From positions 1 to 63,613 of the forward strand of contig DASXZO010000020.1 of NCBI GenBank assembly GCA_036501845.1: a stretch of DNA of 63,613 nucleotides, read 5' to 3'. The translations under genes were made by a program, and so were the position numbers. The notes under the pieces are model-generated. The model did no database searches and was not told where the DNA came from. It saw nothing but the letters and a program-made list of their open reading frames with translations. Positions 52,001 to 59,858 of the stretch are shown here, in pieces (the stretch's first letter is position 1; each line of letters begins with the position of its first letter). Origin of the DNA: JBBREP01 sp036501845 (lineage in GTDB: Bacteria > Actinomycetota > Acidimicrobiia > IMCC26256 > PALSA-610).

Positions 52001-53846
52001 CGCTGTACGTCGGGCAGTTCGCCGACGTCGGGCTCACCGCACCGGTGCCGCTCGTGCAGGCACCGGTGTTGTTGGTGCCGTTGGGCGGCAGGATGAACGT
52101 GGGGTTCGCCGCCGTGTTGGACGACAGGCTCGTGGTGCGACCGCCGGTCTGGGTCCACGCGTAGGTGTAGTCGCCAGGACTGTTGCCGTCGGGGTTCGTG
52201 ATCCCGGCGGTGAGTGTGACCACGTCACCGATACAGAAGTTGCTACATGTGCCGCCGGATCGGCTCTTGGTGACTGCCACCGTCGGCGTACTCGGTGTGC
52301 TCGTGACGTTGACCGAGTCGCTCGACTGCAGCGTCGGACCGTCGGACACGGTGAGCTGGAAGGTGTAGGTGTCGCCGCTGGGCGACGTCACTCCAGCAAC
52401 CGTGAAGGTGGGCTTCACCGCGTGGGAGTTGGACAAGGTCACGGCCGGCCCTGCGGTTTGCGTCCACGTGTAGGTGGGCGTGCCGCTGTTGGTGTCGGTG
52501 GAGCCGGAGCCGTCGAGGGTGACGACAGTGCCCGCGGTCTTGCCGGTTTGGTCGGGACCGGCGTTGGCCGTCGGCGCGTTGCTGCCGGTCACGGTGTAGC
52601 TGTCACTGGTCGACTCGGTGCCGTCGCTGACGTTGAACGTGAAGGTGCCGGGCGTCGACGTGTCGATGGCCGAACCTTCCGGCACATCACCGACACAGTC
52701 GGCCGGGTTGCCGTCGTAGTTCGGCATGCCCTGGCAGCTGTAGTCGGCGAGCACGGTCTGGCCCTGCGAGTAGCTACCGCCGTCGATCGGGCTGGCGATA
52801 CCGGTGATCACCGAGGTCGCGAGCGGCGGCGAGGTGCCGTTCGGGATCGCGTTCGGGCCCGTGTAGTAGCTGGGCGGCGTGGTGCCGAGGTCGGTGTTGC
52901 TCTCGTAGCCGGGTGCACAAGCCGTGTAGGCCGTGACCGTGAGGATGTCAGTGGCGTTGACGATCGTGAGGAACGAAGGGTTGATCCACGTGGTGTCGCT
53001 CGACTGGAGCGTGCTCGTGTTCACGCTGAAGGTGGACGGCTCGGTGAAGTTGCCGGCCTGTGACCCCGTGAAGTTGCCGCCCGGAGGGGTACCCGCGTAC
53101 ACCATGCTGAGCGCGGTGCCGGCGGCCACGTTCGTGGGCGCGGTCACGCTGATGGTGATCGCCGGCGCCTGCACCGCCGAACCGCCGGGGAAGATCTTGG
53201 AGCCCGAGTTACCGAGCAGGCCGTAACGCACCGTGTTCGTGCTCGTGTCGAGCAGGACCGACGGCGTGGTGCCCGGGATGGCGACGAGGTCGGCCGCCGG
53301 GAGCTGCGTGGTCGGGTCGAACGGCGTGGGCGGGTCGGCCCACGCCGAGGCGGGCACGTTCGCCTTGGCGACGAAGTAGCCGGCGTCGGGGTTCGCCGCG
53401 ATGTTGCCGTCGGACGGGGCCATCGAGACGCTGTTGACGTGCAGTGACGCCGGCAACGTGTAGCTCGACACGTTGTCGTACACGTAGTTGACCGTCGCGG
53501 TGCCGATGGGGGCCGCGGACGAGGCCGGGAAGATCGACAGGCGCGGGTGGATCTTGATCGTGTAGGTCTCGCCGGGCTGCACCACATCCGGTGCGGTGAC
53601 GAAGTCGTTGAGGGTCTGATCCTCCTCTTCGTTCCCGCCCAGCGCACCACCGTTGGCGCGACAGATCATGTCGACGTTCTGATCAGTTGTTACCTGGTTC
53701 TGCACGAACGGTGAACTGATCGCGCCCGCAACGGTGGGCGGCGACGTCGCCGCGAACACCGCCGCACTCGTGAGGACGAGGACCATGAGGCCCGCCGCCT
53801 TCGATGTCCAGAACTGGGCGCGGTTGAACCCGAAACGACCCGCCAT
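49062..53846 (-). CDS. Very large secreted protein with nine PKD/REJ-like repeats
   Basis: This is a 1594-residue protein with an N-terminal signal/anchor (MAGRFGFNRAQFWTSKAAGL through AAVFAAT). An N-terminal domain (about 40-400) has several Cys. Nine immunoglobulin-like repeats follow from about residue 425 to 1340, with the pattern ANAGPDQT, VTLDGSAST, YAWTQTGG, TVALSS, KPTFT. Repeats 2 and 5 are variants opening TPTVAVTKSR with a CxNFC pair. The C-terminal 240 residues end without LPXTG or membrane anchor. It is probably an adhesin or matrix protein. ATG 53846 has GGGGAG before it. Confidence 0.88.
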   Translation of the reverse strand: MAGRFGFNRAQFWTSKAAGLMVLVLTSAAVFAATSPPTVAGAISSPFVQNQVTTDQNVDMICRANGGALGGNEEEDQTLNDFVTAPDVVQPGETYTIKIHPRLSIFPASSAAPIGTATVNYVYDNVSSYTLPASLHVNSVSMAPSDGNIAANPDAGYFVAKANVPASAWADPPTPFDPTTQLPAADLVAIPGTTPSVLLDTSTNTVRYGLLGNSGSKIFPGGSAVQAPAITISVTAPTNVAAGTALSMVYAGTPPGGNFTGSQAGNFTEPSTFSVNTSTLQSSDTTWINPSFLTIVNATDILTVTAYTACAPGYESNTDLGTTPPSYYTGPNAIPNGTSPPLATSVITGIASPIDGGSYSQGQTVLADYSCQGMPNYDGNPADCVGDVPEGSAIDTSTPGTFTFNVSDGTESTSDSYTVTGSNAPTANAGPDQTGKTAGTVVTLDGSGSTDTNSGTPTYTWTQTAGPAVTLSNSHAVKPTFTVAGVTSPSGDTYTFQLTVSDGPTLQSSDSVNVTSTPSTPTVAVTKSRSGGTCSNFCIGDVVTLTAGITNPDGNSPGDYTYAWTQTGGRTTSLSSNTAANPTFILPPNGTNNTGACTSGTGAVSPTSANCPTYSVVVTKTSTAKSSATAALAAYASTLATRPVANAGTAQTRGPNRTVTLDGSASTQANGHPITYAWTQTGGTTVALSSTSAQKPTFTTPAGAGTLTFSLIVTDTQNAVTGNGTNGNTSTAATTTVNISADGVVADAGPDQTAKLAGNTITLTAAASTDPDGLPLSYTWQQLTGPTVTLSNPNVVSPTFTAPAATTSTGYSMTFTVTATNGNPGANNTNTDATPVTISVVPSTPTVAVTKSRTSNGGTCTNFCTGDVVTLNAGITNPDGNTPTDYTYAWTQTGGRTTSLSSNTAQNPTYILPPSGSGSQNTACTSGTGAVSTTSANCPTFSVIVTKTNTAKSSTNTALAAYASTLATRPVANAGSTQTPKVGTTVTLDGSASSQTNGHPVSYAWSQTAGPTVSLSSTTAQKPTFTAPNSATTLTFSLVVTDTQNAVTGSGTNGNTSTASTVNINAADYAAPLASAGSNQTVRTSKPVTLDASGSSQADGHTLTYQWTQTGGTTVTLSDPTAVKPTFTSPNASSTLKFTVTVTDTQNPNPATNSSTSNAVTVAVNDDSSPSADAGVNQVVHVVDPVTLDGSNSSQADADPLTYQWTQLSGTTVTLSNPTAVKPTFTAPHAASTLQFELTVTDPLNPNPALRSASAFTEVDVHDYPAPTANAGPDQSGINPNKPVQLDGSASTSNSPHAITYQWTQTAGPTVTLSNPTAAKPTFTSPTGPLTLTFKLVVNDSFFDSAASFVNVDVNGIGGLDFAGHLTGTVTAQKAKSSFVFTVVNNGVLSRTVNSNDFALSITVNGHAVAASQYAITSRSATVAADHKVQFALTWNHGSSLNAGDVIVVKACENMLGDVLPANNCGVINDPPGPINIFAWPHSAPTPFKVRSVASKSTLPIWVTNLSSFTVSPLTPGTNITVSVSVNGGPAQTATPASAARFALSPAKDGTVAENYVWNHAAIAKNSSVKVTACAVVPGNAWTTPCYSYTVLSI

Positions 53847-53942
53847 GTTGCAACTCCCCTGTGTCCGCTCGCCCCGAGCGAGATCGCCTGCCCTCCGCCG
53901 GCAGTGACTAAAGGACCTTACTTAAGACACGTGACTTGCACA

Positions 53943-53963
53943 AGCCTTTCCACCAGAAAGGCT
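53943..53963. other. Small perfect hairpin in the PKD-gene upstream region
   Basis: AGCCTTTC pairs with GAAAGGCT around the 5-base loop CACCA. It lies about 100 bases upstream of the PKD gene start, in an AT-richer stretch that includes CTTACTTAAGACACGTGACT, the likely promoter area. It may be a 5' UTR structure or a terminator for transcription from the tRNA side. Nothing else is seen in 53847-54044. Confidence 0.35.
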
Positions 53964-54044
53964 CGCGAAAGCCCGGCTGCCTGACCTGGCCCGTTGCTTT
54001 GGGCAGGCATTGAGGGCCAGCGTCGCTCTAGGCTCATCGGCCCC

Positions 54045-54120
54045 GCGCTCGTAGCTCAATGGATAGAGCATCTGACTACGGATCAGAAGGTTGTGGGTTC
54101 GACTCCCGCCGAGCGCGCCA
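54045..54120 (+). tRNA. tRNA-Arg (anticodon ACG)
   Basis: The acceptor GCGCTCG pairs with CGAGCGC, and CCA is encoded. The D arm is TAGCTCAATGGATAGAGCA, the anticodon stem TCTGA/TCAGA encloses CTACGGA with anticodon ACG (A34 usually edited to inosine), and the T arm has GGGTTCGACTCCC. It follows the PKD gene region divergently. Confidence 0.96.
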
Positions 54121-54179
54121 AACATCTTGCGACACGACCCCGCACGTCGGCCGCGGTCACACCGGCCGAAAGCGAAGCC

Positions 54180-54554
54180 ACTCGGCGAGCCCGTGCCGGC
54201 GAGTTCATCGTTCAGGATCGCCCGTACCGAGTCGGCATCGGATTGCTCGGTGATCGCCACGTCAATCGGGAGCCGGATCGTCGCAGTGTTCGCGTACTAC
54301 GAGATCGACGAGCACGACGCGACCACCGGGCGGCACACTCGTTCCACCACTTGCCGCACAGCCGTCGCAACGGGTTAGGAGGCGTGTGCGGCTCCGCACG
54401 CGACGTCGAGCACGATCATCTCCGGCGTCAACGGCTCGATCCACGCGAGCGTGCTCGACGGACGCGCGGCGAACGGCGAGTCAGGGCCCGAGAACAGCGG
54501 CATCTGGCGCTCGAACGAGTGGCGCACCACGTCGGCATGGTCAGTGCCATTCAT
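54180..54554 (-). pseudogene. SAM-dependent methyltransferase remnant
   Basis: From ATG 54554 a frame reads MNGTDHADVVRHSFERQM to PEMIVLDVACGAAHAS (methyltransferase motif I) and stops at 54375 after 59 residues. Further on, pieces of the same family appear in shifted frames: VPPGGRVVLVDLVV near 54300-54340, then AITEQSDADSVRAILNDELA near 54195-54260. An internal deletion and several shifts have destroyed the gene. It lies between tRNA-Arg and the GNAT gene. Confidence 0.6.
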
Positions 54555-54589
54555 GGTCACCCGCGAGCGCCGACCTGTCGAGCGCGACG

Positions 54590-55183
54590 TCATCGCGGCT
54601 CGCGCCACATCGCCCACACGGTGGGCCCGCGCGGGATGTGCACCTCGGCGGTCACCTCGAAGCCGTGACGCGCGTAGAACGGGATGTTCTGTTCTTTGGA
54701 AGACTCGAGGTACACGCGCTCGCCGGTTCGGTCGCAGTGCTCGAGCACTGGCGCGATGATCGCCGAGCCCACGCCCTTGCCCTGCCAGTCCGGTTGCGTG
54801 CCGAGCATCTGCAGGTACCAGTGCCGTTCCTTCGGGTGATGGCTCTGGAAGTAGAGGAGTCCACCGGCGATCGACGGCAGGCGCAGGCCCACCAGGCGCG
54901 CGGTGGTGGCGCCGAGCTTGACGTCCTTGCACCAACCCATCGGGAACGTGCCCGGCGGGTTCCAGATCGCCGCGGCATGGCAATCGCTCGTCGTATACAC
55001 CTCGCCGAACGGGAGCGAGGCGCGCAACAGCGCGCGAAAGAACGCTGGCAGCTTGCGCCGGCGTGCGGTCTCGTCGGGAAACAACCACATCGTCAACGGG
55101 TCGTCGTCGAATGCCAGTGCGAGCGTCGTGGCCAGCGCGTCGATGTCGCGTCGTTCCGCTTTTCGCACATCGTCGACCGGCAC
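54590..55183 (-). CDS. GNAT-family N-acetyltransferase
   Basis: This is a 197-residue protein. The fold begins VRKAERRDIDALATTLALAF with DDDPLTMWLFPDE. The acetyl-CoA loop is LGTQPDWQGKGVGSAIIAPV (Q/R-x-x-G-x-G/A type), followed by GERVYLESSKEQNIPFYARH and GFEVTAEVHIPRG, the classic C-terminal part. The substrate is unknown. The start is GTG 55183, 23 bases downstream of the histidine phosphatase stop, so it is probably the last intact gene of the run from 60082. Confidence 0.88.
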   Translation of the reverse strand: MPVDDVRKAERRDIDALATTLALAFDDDPLTMWLFPDETARRRKLPAFFRALLRASLPFGEVYTTSDCHAAAIWNPPGTFPMGWCKDVKLGATTARLVGLRLPSIAGGLLYFQSHHPKERHWYLQMLGTQPDWQGKGVGSAIIAPVLEHCDRTGERVYLESSKEQNIPFYARHGFEVTAEVHIPRGPTVWAMWREPR

Positions 55184-55206
55184 GGCGAGAACCTACACAG
55201 ACGCGG

Positions 55207-55761
55207 CTACCGCGAATCAGAAACGTCGAGCCGGTACTCCCAGCCCTCGCGCCACACGAACTCTTCGTCCAAGAGGTCGGCGACGCGAATGCCATGAAGG
55301 AAGTGCTCCAAAGCGAAACGCGTCGCAACATGACCGATCACGAGGACGCGTGTGCCGTCCCAGCGCGGCGTCAAGTCATCCAGAAATCCGCCGACGCGCT
55401 CGACCGCCTGCCGCCAACTCTCGCCGCCGGGATACGGCGCGTCGAGGTACTCCGCCCGGCGCCCATGCACGGCGTGCACATCACCGCCATTGCGCTCGCC
55501 GTAGTCACACTCCCGCAGTCGCCAGTCGAACAACTGGGGAACTGCGCAACCCTCGAAGGCGATCGTCGCCGTCTCGACCGCACGTTGCAGGTCCGAGACG
55601 AACACGGCGGCGAGGCGGTCGTTGCGACGGCGCGCACCGAGGTCCCGAGCGGCCGCCTGCCCACGTTCGGACAGCTGGCCCGGCAGCCAACCGGTCGCCA
55701 CGCCGCGCTCGTTGTCGACGCTGAAGGAATGCGTCTCGAACACGATCTCGATCGTCATCAT
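55207..55761 (-). CDS. Histidine phosphatase-family protein with variant motif
   Basis: This 184-residue protein has a phosphoglycerate-mutase-like fold. Instead of the usual RHGE near the N-terminus it reads IVFETHSFSVDNERGVATGW, keeping a His but with Thr before and Ser after it. The rest fits: GQLSERGQAAARDLGARR, VFVSDLQRAVETATIAFEG, RLRECDYGERNGG, and the second catalytic His in VLVIGHVATRFALEHFL. So the phospho-acceptor and acid pair remain while the phosphate-gripping Arg of the first motif is lost. Start at ATG 55761 or 55758. It follows the ABC permease by 11 bases. Confidence 0.85.
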   Translation of the reverse strand: MMTIEIVFETHSFSVDNERGVATGWLPGQLSERGQAAARDLGARRRNDRLAAVFVSDLQRAVETATIAFEGCAVPQLFDWRLRECDYGERNGGDVHAVHGRRAEYLDAPYPGGESWRQAVERVGGFLDDLTPRWDGTRVLVIGHVATRFALEHFLHGIRVADLLDEEFVWREGWEYRLDVSDSR

Positions 55762-55772
55762 GCGTCACGCTC

Positions 55773-56405
55773 TCAGTTGCGCCGGTCGGCGAGCAGCGAA
55801 CCGGCGGTGACCGCGACGACGGCAAGCACGACCGCTCCGGCCGCGTAGATCACGAGGCCGCCGGTGCGGCCGTCGTTGAGCTGGCGGAACAGATGTTGCG
55901 TGGGCGGGAACAACACGAGCGCCACGAGCACCGCGACCGAAGCGAACAACGTGATGCCCAAGTGGCGCACCACCGGGCGGTGTAAGAGCGCGCCGCACCC
56001 CACTCCGATCGCGGTCGCCGAGAGTTGCACGGCGATACAAGCCGCCACGACCGTCGCCTCACTCGCCGGCCTCACAGGATGGCTGCTCGCCACGAGCGCG
56101 GTGAGCGTGACCACCACACCGATCGCGTTCGCCGCGATCCATGCCGAAAGGGCGCGCAGCCGGTGTAGTCGCGCCGGAGAGCCAACCGACGCGGTGACGA
56201 GCTCGCGATGGCCGTCGTCGTCGACGTTGCCGGTGACCACCGTGATCCAACACGCGACTGCGAACAGCAACAGGAACCCGCTGCCGGCATTGGAAAGTGC
56301 CGGTCCGGGATCGCTCAGCGAGATCAGCATCCAGATCAGCACGATGATCGCCGCACCGAGCCAACGCATCGACCGCGCGACGAGCCGCAGGTGGAACGCG
56401 ATCAT
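55773..56405 (-). CDS. ABC transporter permease-like membrane protein
   Basis: This is a 210-residue protein with about six hydrophobic segments (AAIIVLIWMLISL, GFLLLFAVACWITVVTG, AANAIGVVVTLTALVAS, TVVAACIAVQLSATAIGVG, ITLFASVAVLVALVLF and IYAAGAVVLAVVAVTAG). It has no recognisable periplasmic-domain signature. ATG 56405 overlaps the ATPase stop by four bases, so the pair is translationally coupled and forms a small ABC transporter of exporter type. The substrate is unknown. Confidence 0.82.
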   Translation of the reverse strand: MIAFHLRLVARSMRWLGAAIIVLIWMLISLSDPGPALSNAGSGFLLLFAVACWITVVTGNVDDDGHRELVTASVGSPARLHRLRALSAWIAANAIGVVVTLTALVASSHPVRPASEATVVAACIAVQLSATAIGVGCGALLHRPVVRHLGITLFASVAVLVALVLFPPTQHLFRQLNDGRTGGLVIYAAGAVVLAVVAVTAGSLLADRRN

Positions 56406-57118
56406 TCGCGTTCCACCATGTAGCGGTAGCCAAGCTGCTCCGCAGCCGCGGTCAGGTCGTCGAGGCGCGACGCCGGTCCTCGGAACGACACCGCGATCGC
56501 GTCTGCGCCGGCGTGCTCTTCGATGTCGACGCGACCGGAACGCAACGACACGATCCGATCGGCGCCCACCAAATGTTGCGTCTGTTGTTCGGCGAAGAGA
56601 ACACTCCGTTGCTGCGCGCGGGCATCGTGCATCAAGGTGACGAGCGTGGCCGCGCCTCTGCTGTCGAGGCCTTCGCTCGCTTCGTCGACCACCACGAGGT
56701 CGGCCGTGCTGCTGAACGCCTCGGCAAGCAACAGCTTTCGCAGGTTCCCGAACGACAGTTCCCGGCACGGCCGGTCCAAGTGACCGTCGAAGCCGAGCTG
56801 TTCGAGCAGCGTCGTTGGCGAAAGGGTGCGCCGCTTGCGCACGCCGCGCAACCACACCTCTGCTGGAAGCGCGGGCGGCTCGATCGCGGCCGGCACATAC
56901 GCCACCGCCGGATGCCCGATCCGCCGCCCCTGCGCGGGGCGCACAAGATTCGCAGACACGCGCAACAAGGTGGTCTTGCCCGCTCCGTTGCTCCCCGTGA
57001 CCGCCACCACCTCGCCACGCGTGACGCGCAAGTGGAGGTCGTGCAGCACGGCTCGGCCACCGAGCCGCACGGTCACGCCGTCGAGCGTCAGCAGTGGTTC
57101 TGGCTCGGACCGGCTCAT
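56402..57118 (-). CDS. ABC transporter ATP-binding protein with non-canonical signature
   Basis: This is a 238-residue ATPase. Walker A is GSNGAGKTT (residue about 42), Walker B is LVVVDEASEGLDSRG, and the Q/H-loop region reads VLFAEQQTQHLVG with Gln-rich sequence in place of a clear switch His. The signature reads LSFGNLRKLLLAEA instead of LSGGQ. A C-terminal extension of 35 residues follows. It pairs with the permease downstream and starts 48 bases after the TelA stop in the same direction. Confidence 0.9.
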   Translation of the reverse strand: MSRSEPEPLLTLDGVTVRLGGRAVLHDLHLRVTRGEVVAVTGSNGAGKTTLLRVSANLVRPAQGRRIGHPAVAYVPAAIEPPALPAEVWLRGVRKRRTLSPTTLLEQLGFDGHLDRPCRELSFGNLRKLLLAEAFSSTADLVVVDEASEGLDSRGAATLVTLMHDARAQQRSVLFAEQQTQHLVGADRIVSLRSGRVDIEEHAGADAIAVSFRGPASRLDDLTAAAEQLGYRYMVERE

Positions 57119-57166
57119 GCTCGCGCTCCGATTCGGGCGACGTTCAGGCGCATCCGCGCACCGGCG

Positions 57167-58375
57167 TCACTTCAGCTCGAGTGAGCTCCCCGGACGCGAC
57201 GCCAGCTCGGCACGCTGTTCGCTTTCGTGCAGCCGCTCGACGCGCGCGTGTGAACGGTCGACTTGTTGCGTGAGCTCGTTCACGGTGACCTTCATGGCCT
57301 CGAGCGCGCGCAGCTTGTACGTGTCGATCTGGTCGAGTGCCGCAAACACGTTGTCCCACGCCCGCTGCAGCGAGGCCATGTCGACACCCGGCTGCGTGGC
57401 CTGCTCCTCGACCGTGGCCGCCTGGTCGCGCAGGATTCCCGACGTGCTCTCGATCATCGAGCTCGTCACGTCGTGCACGGCCTTCACCTGGTCGCTCACC
57501 AGCTTCTGATTCGTGAGCGCCTGCGCCACCATCACGGCGGTGCGCAGCGCGGCGACCGTGGTGGTGGACGCGGTACGAACTGCACGCACGAGCTCGCGAT
57601 TGTTGATCTCGACCACACGCAGCGCGGCGTAGCCCTGCACGGCCACTGCGAGCTGCGTGAGGATCTCCTGGCGACGGTGGCGCACCGGGAACAGCACGTC
57701 TTCGCGCAGTGCACGCGCTCGGTCGGGATCCTGGGCCTCCATGCCGTTGATTCGGGCCTCGAGTGCAGTGTCGAGGCGTTCGGCCATGTACGCGTACTGG
57801 CGCAGCGTCTCCATCTGCGTCCAGAGCGCCTTCTGCTCTTGCGCGATCGCGGCGTTGTCCTTCTCGAGCTCCGCGCTGCCGTCGCGCAGCGCGCCGACGA
57901 TGCCCTGAATGTGCGTCTGCGCCTTCTCGTAGCGCCGGAAGTAGTCGCGCAGCCGGTTGCCGAACGGGATGAGCCCGAGGATCTTGCGCGGGTTGTCGCG
58001 CAGGTCGTAGCGCGCCGGGTTCAGCTCGTCGACCGTCTTGCGCAGATCGAGCAAGCTTTTGGCCACCGGTGTGTCGCCGCCGCCGCCGAGACCGCCGGCC
58101 GCGCGCACTGGACGATCGAGGAGCCGGTTGCTCATCTCCGACGTGGCGCGGATCTCCCGATCGCCAATGGCGTTGACGTCGTCGACGCGGCGGCGGTAGT
58201 CGTCGCCGTGGATGTCGAGCGTGGCGACCGATTCGACGTAGCCCGACACGAGTTGGTCGATGCGGGCGACGGCCTCGGGCGCCATCGCGACGTCACGCTC
58301 GGCCTGCGCCGGAGCGACAGTGGTGACCGCTTCCGGAGGTGTGAGCGCGAGCGACGCACCGGGAGCGTCAGTCAT
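57167..58375 (-). CDS. TelA-family protein (toxic anion resistance)
   Basis: This is a 402-residue, almost wholly helical cytoplasmic protein. Family stretches are ARIDQLVSGYVESVATLDIH, ATSEMSNRLLDRPVRAAGG, LDLRKTVDELNPARYDLRDN, ILGLIPFGNRLRDYFRRYEK, AYMAERLDTALEARINGMEA and VAALRTAVMVAQALTNQKLV. TelA was named for tellurite resistance; its biochemical role is unclear, and relatives occur in cell-envelope stress settings. ATG 58375 lies 8 bases inside the flotillin 3' end, so the two are coupled. Confidence 0.92.
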   Translation of the reverse strand: MTDAPGASLALTPPEAVTTVAPAQAERDVAMAPEAVARIDQLVSGYVESVATLDIHGDDYRRRVDDVNAIGDREIRATSEMSNRLLDRPVRAAGGLGGGGDTPVAKSLLDLRKTVDELNPARYDLRDNPRKILGLIPFGNRLRDYFRRYEKAQTHIQGIVGALRDGSAELEKDNAAIAQEQKALWTQMETLRQYAYMAERLDTALEARINGMEAQDPDRARALREDVLFPVRHRRQEILTQLAVAVQGYAALRVVEINNRELVRAVRTASTTTVAALRTAVMVAQALTNQKLVSDQVKAVHDVTSSMIESTSGILRDQAATVEEQATQPGVDMASLQRAWDNVFAALDQIDTYKLRALEAMKVTVNELTQQVDRSHARVERLHESEQRAELASRPGSSLELK

Positions 58376-59858
58376 GGCCACCCTGTTGCGCCTTGCCGTC
58401 GGCGGGCGGCGTGACGGTTGCACCGTTCGTGCCATTGCTGCCGCGGCCGTTGCCAGTCACCGCCGGAAGCAGCGACTCGCGGGCGAGCCCGGTGAGCGCG
58501 CCGGCCTGCTGGATGATCTCGGCCAGCGCCGACGTCACGCCCTGCGCGCCGTTCAACACCGTGAATTGACCGATGTGCTCGAACGGTGCCGCGGCCGCGG
58601 ACACGATCTCGGGGAGCTTCTCGGCGATCTGCTGGGCGATGACGGCCTCCTGGTTCTGGCTCATCGCTGCGGCGCGCCGCTCGATGCCGGCCGCCTCGGC
58701 CTCCATGCGCGCCTTCACTGCATCGGCCTCGGCGAGGCCCTTGGCCCGGATGGCGTCGGCTTCGGCGTTTCCGGTGAGGCGGGTGGCGTCGGCCTGCGCG
58801 CTCGCTTGCATCTTGATCGCTTCGGCTTGCGCCTCTGCTTGGAGCTTCGTCTGCGTGGCGATCGCCTCGGCGTGCAGCCGCGTCTCCTGGGCCTCGGCCT
58901 CCGCTTGGCTGATGCGCGCGTCGCGGGCCGCGGTGGCGAGCGTCGTCTGCTTGTACGCCTCTGCGTCGGCCGGCTTGCGCACCTCGACCTGGAGCTCTTG
59001 TTCCTTCTGAGCGGCGTGGAGCTCAGCGACACGGGTTTCTTCGCCGACGACTGCCTGCTCCGCCGTCGCCTTGGCCAGCGGGCCCTGCTGGGACGCCTCT
59101 TGCGTGGCCTTGTCGACCTCGGCTTGGAAGCCAGCCTTTTTGATGTTCGTGTCGCGTACCGACTCGGCGATCTGCGCCTGCGCGGTCTGCTCCTGCGCAA
59201 CCGCCTCGCGTTCGGCGTTGGCACGGGCGATGCGCGCGTTCTGCTCGACCTCGGCCTGATGAGGAACCGCGAGGTTCTCGATGTAGTTCGACGCGCTGGT
59301 GACGCCCTGGATCTGGAAGCTGTCGATCACCAGACCGAACGACTCCATTTCCTGCGAGCAGCGGTCGCGCACCTGCTGCGAGAACATGTCCTGGTCGCTG
59401 ATCATGTCCTCGATCGTCATCGAGCCTGCAATTGCGCGCAGGTGCCCGACGAACACGTTCTGCACCTTCGTCTCGAGCTCCTCGGCGGGCCGATCGAGGA
59501 AACGCCGGGCCGCGTTGGCGATCGAGCGGTAGTCGTCGCCGATCTTGTAGACGACGACGCCCATGAGCGTCATCCCGATCTTCTGCTTGCTGACGCAGGG
59601 CACCGAGATCTGGCTCTCGTGCGCTTCGAGCGAGAGCGAACGCACCTTGGTGAGGCCCGGGGCGACGAGACACCCGCGTCCGGTGACGATCCGGAACCCC
59701 ATGCTCTCGCCGACGCCGTCGGGGCGCTCGCTGGTGCGGAAACCCGAGACGATCAGGGCCTCGTCGGGCTCGGCGACGCGCCACGCGATACGGAACAGCA
59801 GGGCAACGACGACGATGGCCGCAACCACCACGGCGACGGCAAGGACAGCGATATTCAT
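58368..59858 (-). CDS. Flotillin-like SPFH-domain membrane protein
   Basis: This is a 496-residue protein. One N-terminal membrane segment (residues about 4-22, VLAVAVVVAAIVVVALLF) precedes an SPFH/band-7 domain (about 28-200) with ERPDGVGESMGFRIVTGRGC and CVSKQKIGMTLMGVVVYKI. A long coiled coil rich in Ala/Glu repeats (about 215-400; AEREAVAQEQTAQAQIA, AEADAIRAKGLAEADAVKAR) is the flotillin hallmark, followed by PEIVSAAAAPFEHIGQFTVL. Flotillins scaffold membrane microdomains. It overlaps the NfeD-like gene upstream (ATGA) and the TelA gene downstream. Confidence 0.92.
   Translation of the reverse strand: MNIAVLAVAVVVAAIVVVALLFRIAWRVAEPDEALIVSGFRTSERPDGVGESMGFRIVTGRGCLVAPGLTKVRSLSLEAHESQISVPCVSKQKIGMTLMGVVVYKIGDDYRSIANAARRFLDRPAEELETKVQNVFVGHLRAIAGSMTIEDMISDQDMFSQQVRDRCSQEMESFGLVIDSFQIQGVTSASNYIENLAVPHQAEVEQNARIARANAEREAVAQEQTAQAQIAESVRDTNIKKAGFQAEVDKATQEASQQGPLAKATAEQAVVGEETRVAELHAAQKEQELQVEVRKPADAEAYKQTTLATAARDARISQAEAEAQETRLHAEAIATQTKLQAEAQAEAIKMQASAQADATRLTGNAEADAIRAKGLAEADAVKARMEAEAAGIERRAAAMSQNQEAVIAQQIAEKLPEIVSAAAAPFEHIGQFTVLNGAQGVTSALAEIIQQAGALTGLARESLLPAVTGNGRGSNGTNGATVTPPADGKAQQGGHD

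Noticed and set aside
53922..54260. Minus-strand frame with GGSRTHNLLIRSQMLYPLSY
   Set aside because: This is the antisense of tRNA-Arg(ACG). Only its first part overlaps genuine methyltransferase remnant sequence.
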